NCBI RefSeq assembly: GCF_023715505.1
Contig: NZ_JAMBOH010000033.1
Location: 1-53,979, forward strand
Origin: Neobacillus cucumis
Lineage (GTDB): Bacteria > Bacillota > Bacilli > Bacillales_B > DSM-18226
DNA: 53,979 bases
Direction: 5' to 3'
This document shows positions 7,589 to 15,807 of the stretch, one piece after another. The notes beneath the pieces are model-generated. The model was not told the origin of the DNA. It saw only the letters and a list, made by a program, of their open reading frames with translations, and did not search any database. Every line of letters starts with the position of its first letter. Position 1 is the first letter of the stretch. Both the position numbers and the translations under genes were made by a program.

Positions 7589-9151
7589 CTATTGCTGCGC
7601 TCTTAATGCCACACGGCGAATTTTTCCTGAATCGGTTTTAGGCAGTGCTTCCATATATTCAATAACACGTGGATACTTGTATGGAGCAGTTAAGTTTTTT
7701 ACAAAGCTTTGCAATTCTTTTGTTAACTCAGGTGTACCGTCAATTCCATCTTTTAATACCACACAGGCTTTTACAACATTACCTCTAACAGGATCCGGGG
7801 ATGCGACGACAGCGCACTCTTTTACCGTTTTATGTTTCATTAATGCATCTTCCACTTCAAAAGGTCCAATCGTATAACCGGAGCTGATGATGACATCATC
7901 TTTTCTTCCTTGGAACCAATAATAGTTTTCCTCATCTTTATATGCCCTATCTCCTGTTAGAAAATATTCACCAAGATAGGATGCTGCAGTGGATTCTGGA
8001 TTTTTGTAATAGTGTTGAAAAAGGGCAGGGAAATCCTTTTTAATCGCAATGGTCCCAACTTCCTTTACAGGAGCAGGCTGGCCTTCTTCGTTAACAACTT
8101 CAATATAATTTGGCATTAATGGCTGGCCCATTGAACCTAATTTACTCTCATCAATATTTAAATTAGCTATCAATAAAGTGCTTTCGGTCTGGCCATACCC
8201 GTCACGGATAAGGATGTTAAATTCATTTTTAAAAACGTCAATGACTTCACGGTTCAGTGCCTCACCAGCGGAAACAGCAGTATGTAAAGCTGCTAAATCG
8301 AAAGTTGAAAGATCATCTAATTTTGCCATCATCCGATATTCGGTAGGTGTACAACATAATACATTGACCTTATTGTCCTGAAGAAGCTGTAAATATTTAT
8401 GAGGTTGGAATCTGCCATTATAGACAAAGCCTGTTGCACCGGAACCTAAAATTGATAAAAACGGACTCCAAACCCATTTTTGCCAGCCTGGTGCAGCTGT
8501 TGCCCAAACAAGATCTTCTGCACTAATATTCAGCCATTTTGAGGCAGCAATTCGTACATGTGCATAACCCCATCCATGACTGTGAACAACACCTTTTGGC
8601 TGCCCGGTTGTTCCAGATGTATAGGCCAGGAAGGCTACATCTTCTTTCAAGGTATCGGCATCGGTAAAGGTTTCTGATTCATCCTCAGTTAGTGATTCCA
8701 TAGAAAGCCAGTTAGGTACTTCCTCACCGAAGGCAATCTTAAATTGAAGGAATGGTGTTTCCTCTGTTATATTTTCAAATTCTTTAACCAAATTATAATA
8801 AGAAATAACAGCTTTTGCCTCTGAGTGATTCAAGCGATATAATAAATCCTTTGCCCGCAGCAATTCAGAAGATGGACTTATGACAATCCCTGCTTTTAAA
8901 CAAGCTAAATAAATCACATAGGACTCAATTAAACGAGTCGTCATGACAACTACACGATCGCCTTTCTCTAGTCCTAATTTCGTTAATCCATTTGCCAGCT
9001 TATTTGCTTTCTTATTAAGTTCATCATATGTAATTGTTTGAGTATCACCGGATTCATTTACCCATTTCAGAGCAATTTTATCGGATACATGCTTTGAGAT
9101 TTCACTTGCTAAATTAAAGTGTTCTGGTGCAATTAATGATTTTAAATCCAC
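7589..9151 (-). CDS. Acyl-CoA synthetase (AMP-forming), medium-chain/aryl type
   Basis: A ~520-aa ANL-superfamily ligase that activates a carboxylic acid to its CoA thioester through an acyl-adenylate. The P-loop YTSGTTGQPKG is at about residues 177-187, GYGQTE at 318-323, TGD at 399-401, and the catalytic Lys in KTDSGKIRR near 510. The overall pattern (PGWQKWVWSPFLSILGSGAT) resembles medium-chain and benzoate-type ligases and B. subtilis YtcI. I prefer the GTG start at 9151, which has TTGGAG nine bases upstream; the ATG 36 nt earlier has no ribosome site. The substrate is unknown. It is a single-gene unit with its own terminator. Confidence 0.88.
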   Translation of the reverse strand: MDLKSLIAPEHFNLASEISKHVSDKIALKWVNESGDTQTITYDELNKKANKLANGLTKLGLEKGDRVVVMTTRLIESYVIYLACLKAGIVISPSSELLRAKDLLYRLNHSEAKAVISYYNLVKEFENITEETPFLQFKIAFGEEVPNWLSMESLTEDESETFTDADTLKEDVAFLAYTSGTTGQPKGVVHSHGWGYAHVRIAASKWLNISAEDLVWATAAPGWQKWVWSPFLSILGSGATGFVYNGRFQPHKYLQLLQDNKVNVLCCTPTEYRMMAKLDDLSTFDLAALHTAVSAGEALNREVIDVFKNEFNILIRDGYGQTESTLLIANLNIDESKLGSMGQPLMPNYIEVVNEEGQPAPVKEVGTIAIKKDFPALFQHYYKNPESTAASYLGEYFLTGDRAYKDEENYYWFQGRKDDVIISSGYTIGPFEVEDALMKHKTVKECAVVASPDPVRGNVVKACVVLKDGIDGTPELTKELQSFVKNLTAPYKYPRVIEYMEALPKTDSGKIRRVALRAQQ

Positions 9152-9361
9152 GGTTGTCAATCTCCAATCAGTTAAATTAAAACACACATATGGTTAATTA
9201 AAATTTTGTGCATTTTGAGAATTAGTACCTAGTAATAGTACAAGCCTTTAAAAATTATATACATACTATAATACCACTTTGAATTTGAATGTAAATTATT
9301 TAACATCGAAGTTCACCTAATCGTAGGATGTATTAACTAGATAATTGCTATTCCCCTTAAA
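9152..9361. other. Intergenic region upstream of the acyl-CoA synthetase
   Basis: AT-rich, no gene seen. It probably contains the minus-strand promoter of the acyl-CoA synthetase; no operator was recognised. Confidence 0.4.
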
Positions 9362-9363
9362 CA

Positions 9364-9382
9364 AATGGTGCCTGTCACCATT
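9364..9382. repeat. Short hairpin repeat with TGGTGCCTGTCACC core
   Basis: AATGGTG and CACCATT form a 7-bp stem around CCTGT. From memory, this core is a frequent small intergenic hairpin in Bacillus-type genomes. It sits just beyond the terminator of the Dabb/monooxygenase operon. Confidence 0.4.
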
Positions 9383-9393
9383 TATAATCTCGG

Positions 9394-9442
9394 CATAAAA
9401 AAAATAGGAGAAAATCAGTGCGATTTACTGATTTCCCCTATT
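9394..9442 (-). terminator. Terminator of the Dabb-monooxygenase operon
   Basis: AATAGGAGAAAATCAGT pairs with ACTGATTTCCCCTATT (one imperfection); on the minus strand a run of eight T follows. It lies ~55 nt past the Dabb stop. Confidence 0.8.
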
Positions 9443-9496
9443 ACTAAAAAGCAAAAACGTTTTACAGTGTCAAAGTGCTTATTCAAAAAAATATAA

Positions 9497-9790
9497 CTAG
9501 ATTTCAAAATCGACAATAATACTATCTTCCAAGCCAATCTCCCTCAAGTAGCTAAAAACTTCTTGATGTGCTGGATGCGGCCCATAGTTTGCTAAGGAAG
9601 TTTTGTCCTCAAAGCGGACCGTCAAGCCCATTTCATAACCCTGACTACGGTTTGAAAAATTGGCCCCCTGCTGAATGTCTATAATCCCAGGGATCACATT
9701 TTTTAATAATAACGTCCGGCGAATTAATTCGTCTTTTTGTTTTTCAGTCGTTTTTGCTAAAAACTTTAGTAAGACAATATGCTCAATCAT
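9497..9790 (-). CDS. Dabb (stress-responsive alpha/beta-barrel) domain protein
   Basis: A 97-aa single-domain Dabb protein, of the ferredoxin-like dimeric barrel fold. The family start MIEHIVLLKF, the central ANFSNRSQGYEMGLTVRF and the terminal HPAHQEVFSYLRE region are typical. Such proteins serve in small-molecule catabolism or as stress proteins; some are cyclases or decarboxylases. Its start overlaps the monooxygenase stop by 4 nt (ATGA), so the two are translationally coupled and probably act on the same compound. The activity is unknown. Confidence 0.85.
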   Translation of the reverse strand: MIEHIVLLKFLAKTTEKQKDELIRRTLLLKNVIPGIIDIQQGANFSNRSQGYEMGLTVRFEDKTSLANYGPHPAHQEVFSYLREIGLEDSIIVDFEI

Positions 9791-11052
9791 GATGTGACTC
9801 CTAGTTTCTGATTCAACTTCTCCTTATCAAAACCGGCGATTTGCTTGTATCGATTAGAAATTTCCTCCAGTTCCTGATAGGAAACCACATCTTCTAAATC
9901 GGTAAAACCATTAGGGGCACGTTCTTCGACAATTTGCATCACCACTTCTGGACCATTCTTCCGATTTAACAGAACAATATTTGCAGTTGGTTCTAACCTA
10001 GACTCTTCATAAACCTTCAATGCTAGCTCAGCATCACGATATTCCAAAATTGCTTCTCCCAAAGCATCAGCATCAAGTATCGCTTGTGAAGCACCATTCG
10101 ATCCAATTGGATACATTGGGTGTGCCGCATCACCTAATAAGGTTACCCGCCCAAAGGTCCATTGTGGCAGGGGATCACGGTCAACCATTGGGAATTCATA
10201 TACAGCATCTGTAGTTTCAATCAGCTTTGGAACATTCAGCCAGCCAAAATCCCAAGAAGCAAAGGCTGGTGCAAAAATCTCCTTATCGATTTTCCGATTC
10301 CAATCTGCCCTTGAAGGCATTTCATCACCGACCGCTAGTTCCGCAATCCAGTTAACAAGCGATTTACCTTTCGCAGCGGTATCAGGGCAAACGGGATAGG
10401 CGACAAATTTTTGATCCTGGTAGCCTGCCATAATCATCGATCTTCCTGAAAGGAAAGGTGTAGATTCTGTAATACCACGCCATAATATACGGCCGCTAAA
10501 TTTAGGTAATCCTTCATCCGGATAATAAAATTTTCTCACAACGGAATGAATACCATCCGCAGCGATCATGATGTCTGCATGGTGAGTCCCAAGACTCTCG
10601 CCCGTTTTTCGGTTTTCAAACTGGGCTACCACTATTTCACCAAAGGTTTGGAAAGATTTCAAATGGTGTCCAGTAAACACCGACTTCTCCCCAAGTTCTT
10701 TTTTGACCGCTTCTAATAGCAGCATTTGCAGCCTTCCGCGATGGATGGAATATTGCGCCCAGTGGTACCCCGCTTCAACTCCCCGCGGCTCCCGCCAAAT
10801 ATTTTGACCGAATTTGTTAACATAAATAAGTTCGGCTGTAGGCAAGCCAATCTTTTCTAGTTCACTCGCTAAACCTAGTTCGGTTAAAACTCTTACTGCA
10901 TGTGGTAAAAGATTAATCCCAACACCTAGAGCTTTAATCGTTTCCACGCTTTCAAAGACACGCACTGACACGCCAATGCGGTGAAGTTTCAGGGCGGTCA
11001 CTAGCCCGCCAATACCACCGCCAACTATCATGGCTGATTTGATATTAGTCAT
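9787..11052 (-). CDS. FAD-dependent aromatic-ring monooxygenase
   Basis: A 421-aa class A flavoprotein monooxygenase (salicylate/3-hydroxybenzoate hydroxylase type), which uses NAD(P)H and O2 to hydroxylate an aromatic or related ring. The N-terminal FAD motif is GGGIGGLVTALKLHRIG (about residues 11-27), the conserved MIAADGIHSVVR is near 185-197, and GDAAHPMYPIGSNGASQAI (about 307-325) is the second FAD contact. The ATG has an AAGGAGAG site. It is first gene of a two-gene operon with the Dabb protein. The substrate cannot be told from sequence; no ring-cleavage gene is adjacent. Confidence 0.88.
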   Translation of the reverse strand: MTNIKSAMIVGGGIGGLVTALKLHRIGVSVRVFESVETIKALGVGINLLPHAVRVLTELGLASELEKIGLPTAELIYVNKFGQNIWREPRGVEAGYHWAQYSIHRGRLQMLLLEAVKKELGEKSVFTGHHLKSFQTFGEIVVAQFENRKTGESLGTHHADIMIAADGIHSVVRKFYYPDEGLPKFSGRILWRGITESTPFLSGRSMIMAGYQDQKFVAYPVCPDTAAKGKSLVNWIAELAVGDEMPSRADWNRKIDKEIFAPAFASWDFGWLNVPKLIETTDAVYEFPMVDRDPLPQWTFGRVTLLGDAAHPMYPIGSNGASQAILDADALGEAILEYRDAELALKVYEESRLEPTANIVLLNRKNGPEVVMQIVEERAPNGFTDLEDVVSYQELEEISNRYKQIAGFDKEKLNQKLGVTS

Positions 11053-11190
11053 ACAAATCTCTCCTTGTTCTACAAAACTAGCTGATTATTCTTAATTATT
11101 ACATAAATAATAAATTTATCAATAATAAAAATTCGAGATTCGAAGCAATGTTCACAAAATTTTCACTTACGAGAAAATAAACGCTTCCGC

Positions 11191-11196
11191 TATAAT
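11191..11196 (+). promoter_or_regulatory. Consensus -10 box of the DUF2798-like gene
   Basis: TATAAT 33 nt before the TTG start. The -35 is weak (TTACGA at 11167-11172 with an 18-nt spacer). Confidence 0.45.
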
Positions 11197-11228
11197 ACGT
11201 AAGATAAAATGGAAAGGATGATCGTGTA

Positions 11229-11711
11229 TTGCCATCAACTAGGAAAGAAAGTATTTTATTTGGTACAATAATGTTTTTTGGAATGGTTTTAGTGATGACG
11301 ATTTATAATTTATTTTTAAATGGATTGTTTGGTGAACTCCCATTAGGTGAAATGGTTGTCGAAGGGATCATTGGGTTTATCATTGCCTTGTTGTTAGATC
11401 TATTTATTGTAGGTCCAGTAGCTAAAAAAGTGGCCTTCATACTTCCTTATGACAAATCTAAAAAATTCAATGTGATTTTAGTAATCTCATTTAGCATGGT
11501 AGTAGGAATGGTTCTGTTTATGTCCCTATATGGATTAGCAACTGCCTATCTGGAAAACGAACTAAGCTCAAGCGTTATTTCAGACTACTTATCCATAGTA
11601 GTTAAGAATTTTATAGTTGCTTTCCCTCTACAATTTTTAATTATGGGACCAGTTGTTCGGTATTTATTCATTAATTTTGTAAAGGGTAAGAAACCTATGA
11701 AAGTTGCATAG
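11229..11711 (+). CDS. Four-helix membrane protein, DUF2798-like
   Basis: A 160-aa integral membrane protein with four hydrophobic segments arranged as an internal duplication. Each half has a helix pair ending in the same motif, FIVGPVAKKVAF and FLIMGPVVRYLF, which is the pattern of tandem DUF2798 domains. The function is unknown. The start is TTG at 11229, with AAAGGAT ten bases upstream; the nearby ATG and GTG codons are out of frame. It is monocistronic and ends at a strong terminator. Confidence 0.75.
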   Translation: MPSTRKESILFGTIMFFGMVLVMTIYNLFLNGLFGELPLGEMVVEGIIGFIIALLLDLFIVGPVAKKVAFILPYDKSKKFNVILVISFSMVVGMVLFMSLYGLATAYLENELSSSVISDYLSIVVKNFIVAFPLQFLIMGPVVRYLFINFVKGKKPMKVA

Positions 11712-11736
11712 CAAAATGTGCAACAATAAATATAAA

Positions 11737-11778
11737 AGGCCTAATTCCTCTTATATTTGAGAAATTAGGCACTTTTTC
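11737..11778 (+). terminator. Terminator of the DUF2798-like gene
   Basis: GCCTAATTCCTC and GAGAAATTAGGC form a 12-bp stem with one mismatch, followed by ACTTTTTC. Confidence 0.8.
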
Positions 11779-11796
11779 TGTACTCCATTAAAACAA

Positions 11797-12038
11797 CGAC
11801 TTTACTTTTTTCCCTTCGGGGGTTATGAACCCTTCTTATCCTTCGAACGACTCTTCTTTTCTCTTCTTCGGGGGTTATGAACCCCTCTTATCCTTCGAAC
11901 GACTTTACTTTTTTCTCCTTCGGGGGTTATGAACCCCTCTTATCCTTCGAACGACTCTTCTTTTCTCTTCTTCGGGGGTTATGAACCCCTCTTATCCTTC
12001 GAACGACTTTACTTTTTTCTCCTTCGGGGGTTATGAAT
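11797..12038. repeat. 52-bp tandem repeat array with two alternating unit types
   Basis: Units: 11797-11847, 11848-11899, 11900-11951, 11952-12003 and a partial one, 12004-12038. All contain GGGGGTTATGAACCCC, a 6-bp hairpin with ATG loop, and units 1-4 end in CTTCGAA. The leading spacer alternates strictly: CGACTTTACTTTTTT in units 1, 3, 5 and CGACTCTTCTTTTCTC in units 2, 4, so the effective period is 104 bp. Since 52 is not divisible by 3, it is not a repeated coding frame. It lies between the end of the DUF2798-like gene and the end of the AlkD-like gene. Confidence 0.9.
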
Positions 12039-12132
12039 TCCTATTGAATAGCCACTAATCCTTACTTGTCAGCAACCTTCGATTGATGGATGAAGTTCTC
12101 GTTTCAGTTAATTTAGTTACACTATTAATGTG

Positions 12133-12843
12133 CTAACACCTGACATATTTTCGTTTGAAACCCAGCCTCCCTCCTCTATCTATTTCCTTTTGAATATTTT
12201 CGGAAGCAAGTAGAATACTGCTTTTTTTCTTGTCCCTCCTGATTTCGACTGGACCAACTGCCCTTGCGGTTTCAACCGCCTTATCATGGAGCGGCAAATA
12301 GGAAATCCCAACCGTGTAAATAAAATTATTCATAGCGGATTTTGTTCGATCAGGAGAATTATGTATCGTGTTTTCTACCTGATCAAGCATACCGGAAATC
12401 TTGTTTGCACTAAATTCACTGTCAGGACGATTCCCCAAAAGCCAGCAGTAACAGCTCCAGCCAGCCGACATTCTAAGTTCTTCACCGCTAGAGATCCATT
12501 TATCAGCAACACCTTGGGCTATATCGGTTTCAGCCAAAGTTACTGCAACCACAAAATCGGACAGCATATAAAAATACGCCGCATCCATCCAACGCTCAAA
12601 ATCAGCCTCAGTCATTGTCTTTGGGTCTGCAATGATGCCGGCAAAATACATGGCATCGTAGTTCCCAGTGGCATAAAGCTGCTCGGCTAAAGGCTGATTT
12701 TTCTTGATTTTCTTTGCAAGCGGCTTCATTGCGCCTGTTGCTACCCCAAAAAGCGGCTCGTGTGCACCATTACGTAAGTAAGTCTTCTTTATTCGTTCCT
12801 TGCCGAGCGCTTCCAGTTCTTGCATAACCATTTCGAAATCCAT
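12133..12843 (-). CDS. AlkD-like DNA alkylation repair / HEAT-repeat protein
   Basis: A 236-aa helical protein of the DNA alkylation repair (AlkD/AlkC-like) family, whose members are HEAT-repeat DNA glycosylases that excise positively charged alkylated bases. The start FEMVMQELEALGKERIKKTY and the segment HEPLFGVATGAMKPLAKKIKK are family-typical, as are the Trp and Asp residues in MTEADFERWMD. A C-terminal basic stretch (GRLGFKRKYVR) may contact DNA. The ATG has an AAAGGAAG site. It follows the 55-aa ORF by 15 nt, so they may be co-transcribed. True glycosylase activity is uncertain because many paralogues are uncharacterised. Confidence 0.8.
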   Translation of the reverse strand: MDFEMVMQELEALGKERIKKTYLRNGAHEPLFGVATGAMKPLAKKIKKNQPLAEQLYATGNYDAMYFAGIIADPKTMTEADFERWMDAAYFYMLSDFVVAVTLAETDIAQGVADKWISSGEELRMSAGWSCYCWLLGNRPDSEFSANKISGMLDQVENTIHNSPDRTKSAMNNFIYTVGISYLPLHDKAVETARAVGPVEIRRDKKKSSILLASENIQKEIDRGGRLGFKRKYVRC

Positions 12844-12858
12844 CGTTTTGCACTTCCT

Positions 12859-13026
12859 TTATAACATATCCATTTCATTGTAACCAAATATATCAAACAA
12901 GGCATTAACATAATGTAACTGTTCTTTTGTTAGCTCTTTTTCTTTAAATTCTATTTTGCTTATAGAATCTAATGCCCTAGCTGTCAGCCCAATTCCAACT
13001 AAATTTCCCTTCAAATTTAACTCCAT
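12859..13026 (-). CDS. Small ORF (55 aa) upstream of the AlkD-like gene
   Basis: An intact 55-codon frame ending 15 nt before the AlkD-like start. The product begins MELNLKGNLVGIGLTARALD and continues as an amphipathic, acidic/basic helix with ELTKEQLHYVNALFDIFGYNEM near the end. The regular hydrophobic spacing looks protein-like, but there is no clear ribosome site before the ATG. The MITE-like insertion lies 45 nt upstream and may have removed or replaced the original promoter and 5' end. I do not recognise a family; it could also be the 3' remnant of a longer gene. Confidence 0.45.
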   Translation of the reverse strand: MELNLKGNLVGIGLTARALDSISKIEFKEKELTKEQLHYVNALFDIFGYNEMDML

Positions 13027-13071
13027 AATGCATATTTTTTATTGTATTTGCAATAAAATTGTTATAAATTA

Positions 13072-13256
13072 GACTGTGTTAAAGTTTATTTTTGATTTTG
13101 TAACGATGTTGATTGGAGAGGAAGGCGCGTAGACTCCTGCGGGAGTACGGAACAGGGGAGACCCCGCAGGCGCTGTGGCGCCGAGGAGGCTCCCCTGACC
13201 GCCCGCGGAAAGCGAAGCGACCGGAGCGGAAATCAACATCCAAGATTAACACAGCC
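13072..13256. mobile_element. MITE-like GC-rich element with terminal inverted repeats and 8-bp target duplication
   Basis: A 185-bp non-coding element. Its ends are inverted: GACTGTGTTAA at the left and TTAACACAGCC at the right (10 of 11 match). An inner pair GATGTTGATT/AATCAACATC follows, then a GC-rich structured core. It is flanked by the direct repeat ATAAATTA at 13064-13071 and 13257-13264, as left by transposition. The core (CCGCAGG, GAGGAGGCTCCCC, CCGCCCGCGGAAAGCGAAG) belongs, from memory, to a repeat very common in Bacillus-type genomes. No transposase is encoded, so mobilisation in trans is inferred. Confidence 0.75.
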
Positions 13257-13347
13257 ATAAATTAAAAGTAAACTGATTTTGTTGCAATTACAATAAAATT
13301 ATCACACTAATTCTTACTGAACAATTAAATCTAAAGGACTGACAAAA

Positions 13348-13791
13348 ATGAATGCAAAAAGAATTAGCTTTGATGAAGATTTAAGGGCAGCCTTTCTGAT
13401 ACGAAAAGAAGTATTTGTGGAGGAACAAGGAGTACCACTAGAAGATGAATTTGATCAATTCGATATACTGAATGGATTTTGCGAACACATATTAGTCCAT
13501 TACAATGAACAACCGGTAGGAACGGGAAGGATTAGGTTTGTTGATGGCTCAGGTAAATTGGAAAGAATTTGCATCCTGGAACCTTATCGTAAATTTGGTC
13601 TTGGCAAAATAATTATAAAAGCTTTAGAAGAAATTGCTGAAGAACGCGGAGCATCTAAGGTTAAATTGCATGGACAAACACAGGCAGAGGGCTTCTATAA
13701 AAAACTTGGCTATCGGACTTCATCTAATATATTTATGGAAGATGGAATCCCACATATATTAATGCAAAAAGAATTATCTAACAAATTATGA
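13348..13791 (+). CDS. GNAT-family N-acetyltransferase, YjcF type
   Basis: A 147-aa GCN5-related acetyltransferase. Its early FLIRKEVFVEEQGVP and central LERICILEPYRKFGLGKIII give the acetyl-CoA-binding motif (R-K-F-G-L-G), and the C-terminal QAEGFYKKLGYRTSS is the usual beta-5 region. The segment order matches B. subtilis YjcF and the ElaA-like subgroup. The acceptor substrate is unknown. The start is ATG 3348 bases into the second ten kilobases (13348), with a GGACTGAC-like site; the MITE-like element ends 91 nt upstream and may supply or disturb the promoter. It is monocistronic. Confidence 0.85.
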   Translation: MNAKRISFDEDLRAAFLIRKEVFVEEQGVPLEDEFDQFDILNGFCEHILVHYNEQPVGTGRIRFVDGSGKLERICILEPYRKFGLGKIIIKALEEIAEERGASKVKLHGQTQAEGFYKKLGYRTSSNIFMEDGIPHILMQKELSNKL

Positions 13792-13809
13792 TAAAGACGT
13801 TAGTAAAGT

Positions 13810-13839
13810 GAATATTGCCAGCTAATTTTGGCAATATTC
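13810..13839 (+). terminator. Hairpin after the YjcF-type gene
   Basis: A perfect 11-bp stem (GAATATTGCCA/TGGCAATATTC) with an 8-nt loop starts 16 nt past the stop. It lacks a clear T tract, so it may be a weak terminator or 3'-end stabiliser. Confidence 0.5.
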
Positions 13840-13904
13840 CCAAATTGTAGAGCACTTATTTCATAATTAAATATGATGTCAAGTGTAACTCCAAAACCCT
13901 TGGT

Positions 13905-13941
13905 AAATATAGAAAATGACGTGTTCCAATTCACACGTCAT
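13905..13941 (-). terminator. Terminator of the MATE exporter gene
   Basis: ATGACGTGT and ACACGTCAT form a 9-bp stem; on the minus strand TTTTCTATATTT follows. Confidence 0.7.
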
Positions 13942-14026
13942 GTCCTATACCATTAAAAAAAATGCAAAAGATTACGGAACCCTTAACCAAAATTCAGGAG
14001 TCTTTTTCAAAAATATTCCCCTACCG

Positions 14027-15421
14027 TCACACGAGCTTATGCGCATACCACTTCTTCCCTTTAAATCGCCAAACAAAGATCAGTGTCCGCATCCCCCATT
14101 CAATATTCATCGCCACCCAAACACCGATGATTCCATAACCAAAAGCAATCCCCAATAAATATCCTAGGACGACCCTCAATAGCCACATCGATAGCAAGGA
14201 TGCAATCGATGTAAAGGTGGAATCCCCTGCTGCCCTTAAAGCTGAGGGCATAATGAAGCTTGCTGGCCATAACAATGGATGACCGACTGCAGAGATTAAA
14301 ATCAGCATAAAAATGGTTGGGACAATCTCAGCCGGGGGACTGAACAGTTTGACTAATAATGGAAACAAAGGTAGTAACACGGCATCCGCCAGCACAAACA
14401 GAATCGTGCCAAGTCCAATCATGGACATAATAAATTTCCTTGCATCCTGGACGTTCCTTCTTCCAATACATTGTCCCACAACTGTTACAATGGCAATACT
14501 TAATGAATTGGGTCCTATTTGAAATAGCAAGGCAATCGAATTCCCAATGGCATAAGACGTCAAAGCAAGGGTTCCTAATTGCACAATAAATGTTTGAGTT
14601 AACAGCTTACCACCATTGAAAAATAACTGTTCCGCCGCGAATGGAAGCCCTATAAACATTACCTTCTTTAAAATAGCAATATCAATATGTACCGCATTCT
14701 TCAACTTAAATCGGATCGTATCGTTGTATTTAATGATATAGATTAAAGAAGCCACTACACCTAGTAATCTTGCAAAAATAGTGGAAATCACAAGCCCTTC
14801 TACGCCCATATCAAAAATGGTAATGAGTAAAACATTGAGAATGGTATTGGTTAAATTCATTAATAAGGATAAATTCAAGCATGGTTTGGTCTCGCCGACT
14901 CCTCTTAATGCCCCCGTTACAGCTTGGAATATGGCAATAAGCGGATAAGAGAGACAACTGCCGATTAAATAAATTCGGGCATTATGAAAAACATCTGCAT
15001 CTGCTTTACCAAATAAAAGGTTTAATGTTGGTGTATGAAAACTAATTACCAGTGCACTAAGAACAACTGAAAATAAAGTAACGGCTGTTATAGCTTGTGT
15101 CGCTGTTTTGGACACCATCTCCGCATTTCCACTGCCCTTATATTGGGCAACCATTACGGTACCACCTGTTGCGACCGCAATAAAGACGTTCACTAGGAAG
15201 ATATTCAATGAATCTACCATACTAACAGCACTAACTGCAGCAACCCCTGCCGAGCTAATCATAGCTGTATTTAACAGACTCATAATGATCAAGAATGCCT
15301 GGTCAACAAAAATCGGCATGATGATCGCAAATAATTTTTTGTAATCAATCGATTCCCCAGTAAAATACTTATCCAACAAAAAAACAGTTCTAGGTTTTAT
15401 TCTCACTGCGAGTTTATTCAT
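14027..15421 (-). CDS. MATE-family efflux transporter
   Basis: A 464-aa polytopic membrane protein with twelve predicted helices, of the multidrug and toxin extrusion (MATE) family, which exports organic cations or metabolites using Na+ or H+. Family traits are FVDQAFLIIMSLLNTAMIS near residues 35-53, VAQYKGSGN after helix two, and an internal two-fold repeat with TVVGQCIGRRN in the second half. The substrate is unknown. It is monocistronic and diverges from yuiD; a Fur-like box lies in the shared upstream region, which would suit an iron-related metabolite, but that is only a suggestion. Confidence 0.88.
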   Translation of the reverse strand: MNKLAVRIKPRTVFLLDKYFTGESIDYKKLFAIIMPIFVDQAFLIIMSLLNTAMISSAGVAAVSAVSMVDSLNIFLVNVFIAVATGGTVMVAQYKGSGNAEMVSKTATQAITAVTLFSVVLSALVISFHTPTLNLLFGKADADVFHNARIYLIGSCLSYPLIAIFQAVTGALRGVGETKPCLNLSLLMNLTNTILNVLLITIFDMGVEGLVISTIFARLLGVVASLIYIIKYNDTIRFKLKNAVHIDIAILKKVMFIGLPFAAEQLFFNGGKLLTQTFIVQLGTLALTSYAIGNSIALLFQIGPNSLSIAIVTVVGQCIGRRNVQDARKFIMSMIGLGTILFVLADAVLLPLFPLLVKLFSPPAEIVPTIFMLILISAVGHPLLWPASFIMPSALRAAGDSTFTSIASLLSMWLLRVVLGYLLGIAFGYGIIGVWVAMNIEWGMRTLIFVWRFKGKKWYAHKLV

Positions 15422-15605
15422 ACGCTACACTTCTTTTCGTTTAATATGTATTCAATCATAATAGTCAAATTAATATGGACTATTATAGCACTAATTATGG
15501 AAGAGATAAGGGATTTTTTTGTTATTGTATTTTTTAATATTTATATTTGTAAACTAAAAACAAATCCAAAGAATGAAACACTGCTCTTATCTATATGAAT
15601 TCCTT
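15422..15605. other. Divergent intergenic region, MATE side
   Basis: AT-rich, no gene seen; it should hold the MATE promoter. A repeated TAATA/GGACTATTAT motif near 15455-15490 may be part of an operator but is too degenerate to assign. Confidence 0.4.
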
Positions 15606-15620
15606 CAGATAATTATTATC
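15606..15620. promoter_or_regulatory. Fur-like box
   Basis: AGATAATTATTATCT is a perfect 7-1-7 palindrome that differs from the Bacillus Fur box TGATAATNATTATCA only at its outermost pair, and extends to a 19-bp palindrome (15604-15622). It lies about midway between the MATE and yuiD starts (~190 nt from each), further than usual for a repressor site. Confidence 0.45.
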
Positions 15621-15807
15621 TGATTTCAAATGGCAAAACACCATGAACAAAAGTCATATTTTTCAAAAAAAATACCACCTCTTGTTTTAAATGGTCTATA
15701 TTAATAAAATGAAGGGTAATAAAATAGTGGATACATAAGCTCACTTCTCTATATGGATGTAAAAAGGGCTTGTAATAAATTTAATAAGAGGATAAGGAGG
15801 ATCATCT

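Noticed and set aside
9152..9187. ATG start of the acyl-CoA synthetase at 9187
   Set aside because: No ribosome site; the GTG at 9151 has GGAG at proper spacing and gives the usual family N-terminus.
11797..12038. CRISPR array
   Set aside because: Units are contiguous 52-bp repeats without unique spacers, and no cas genes are near.
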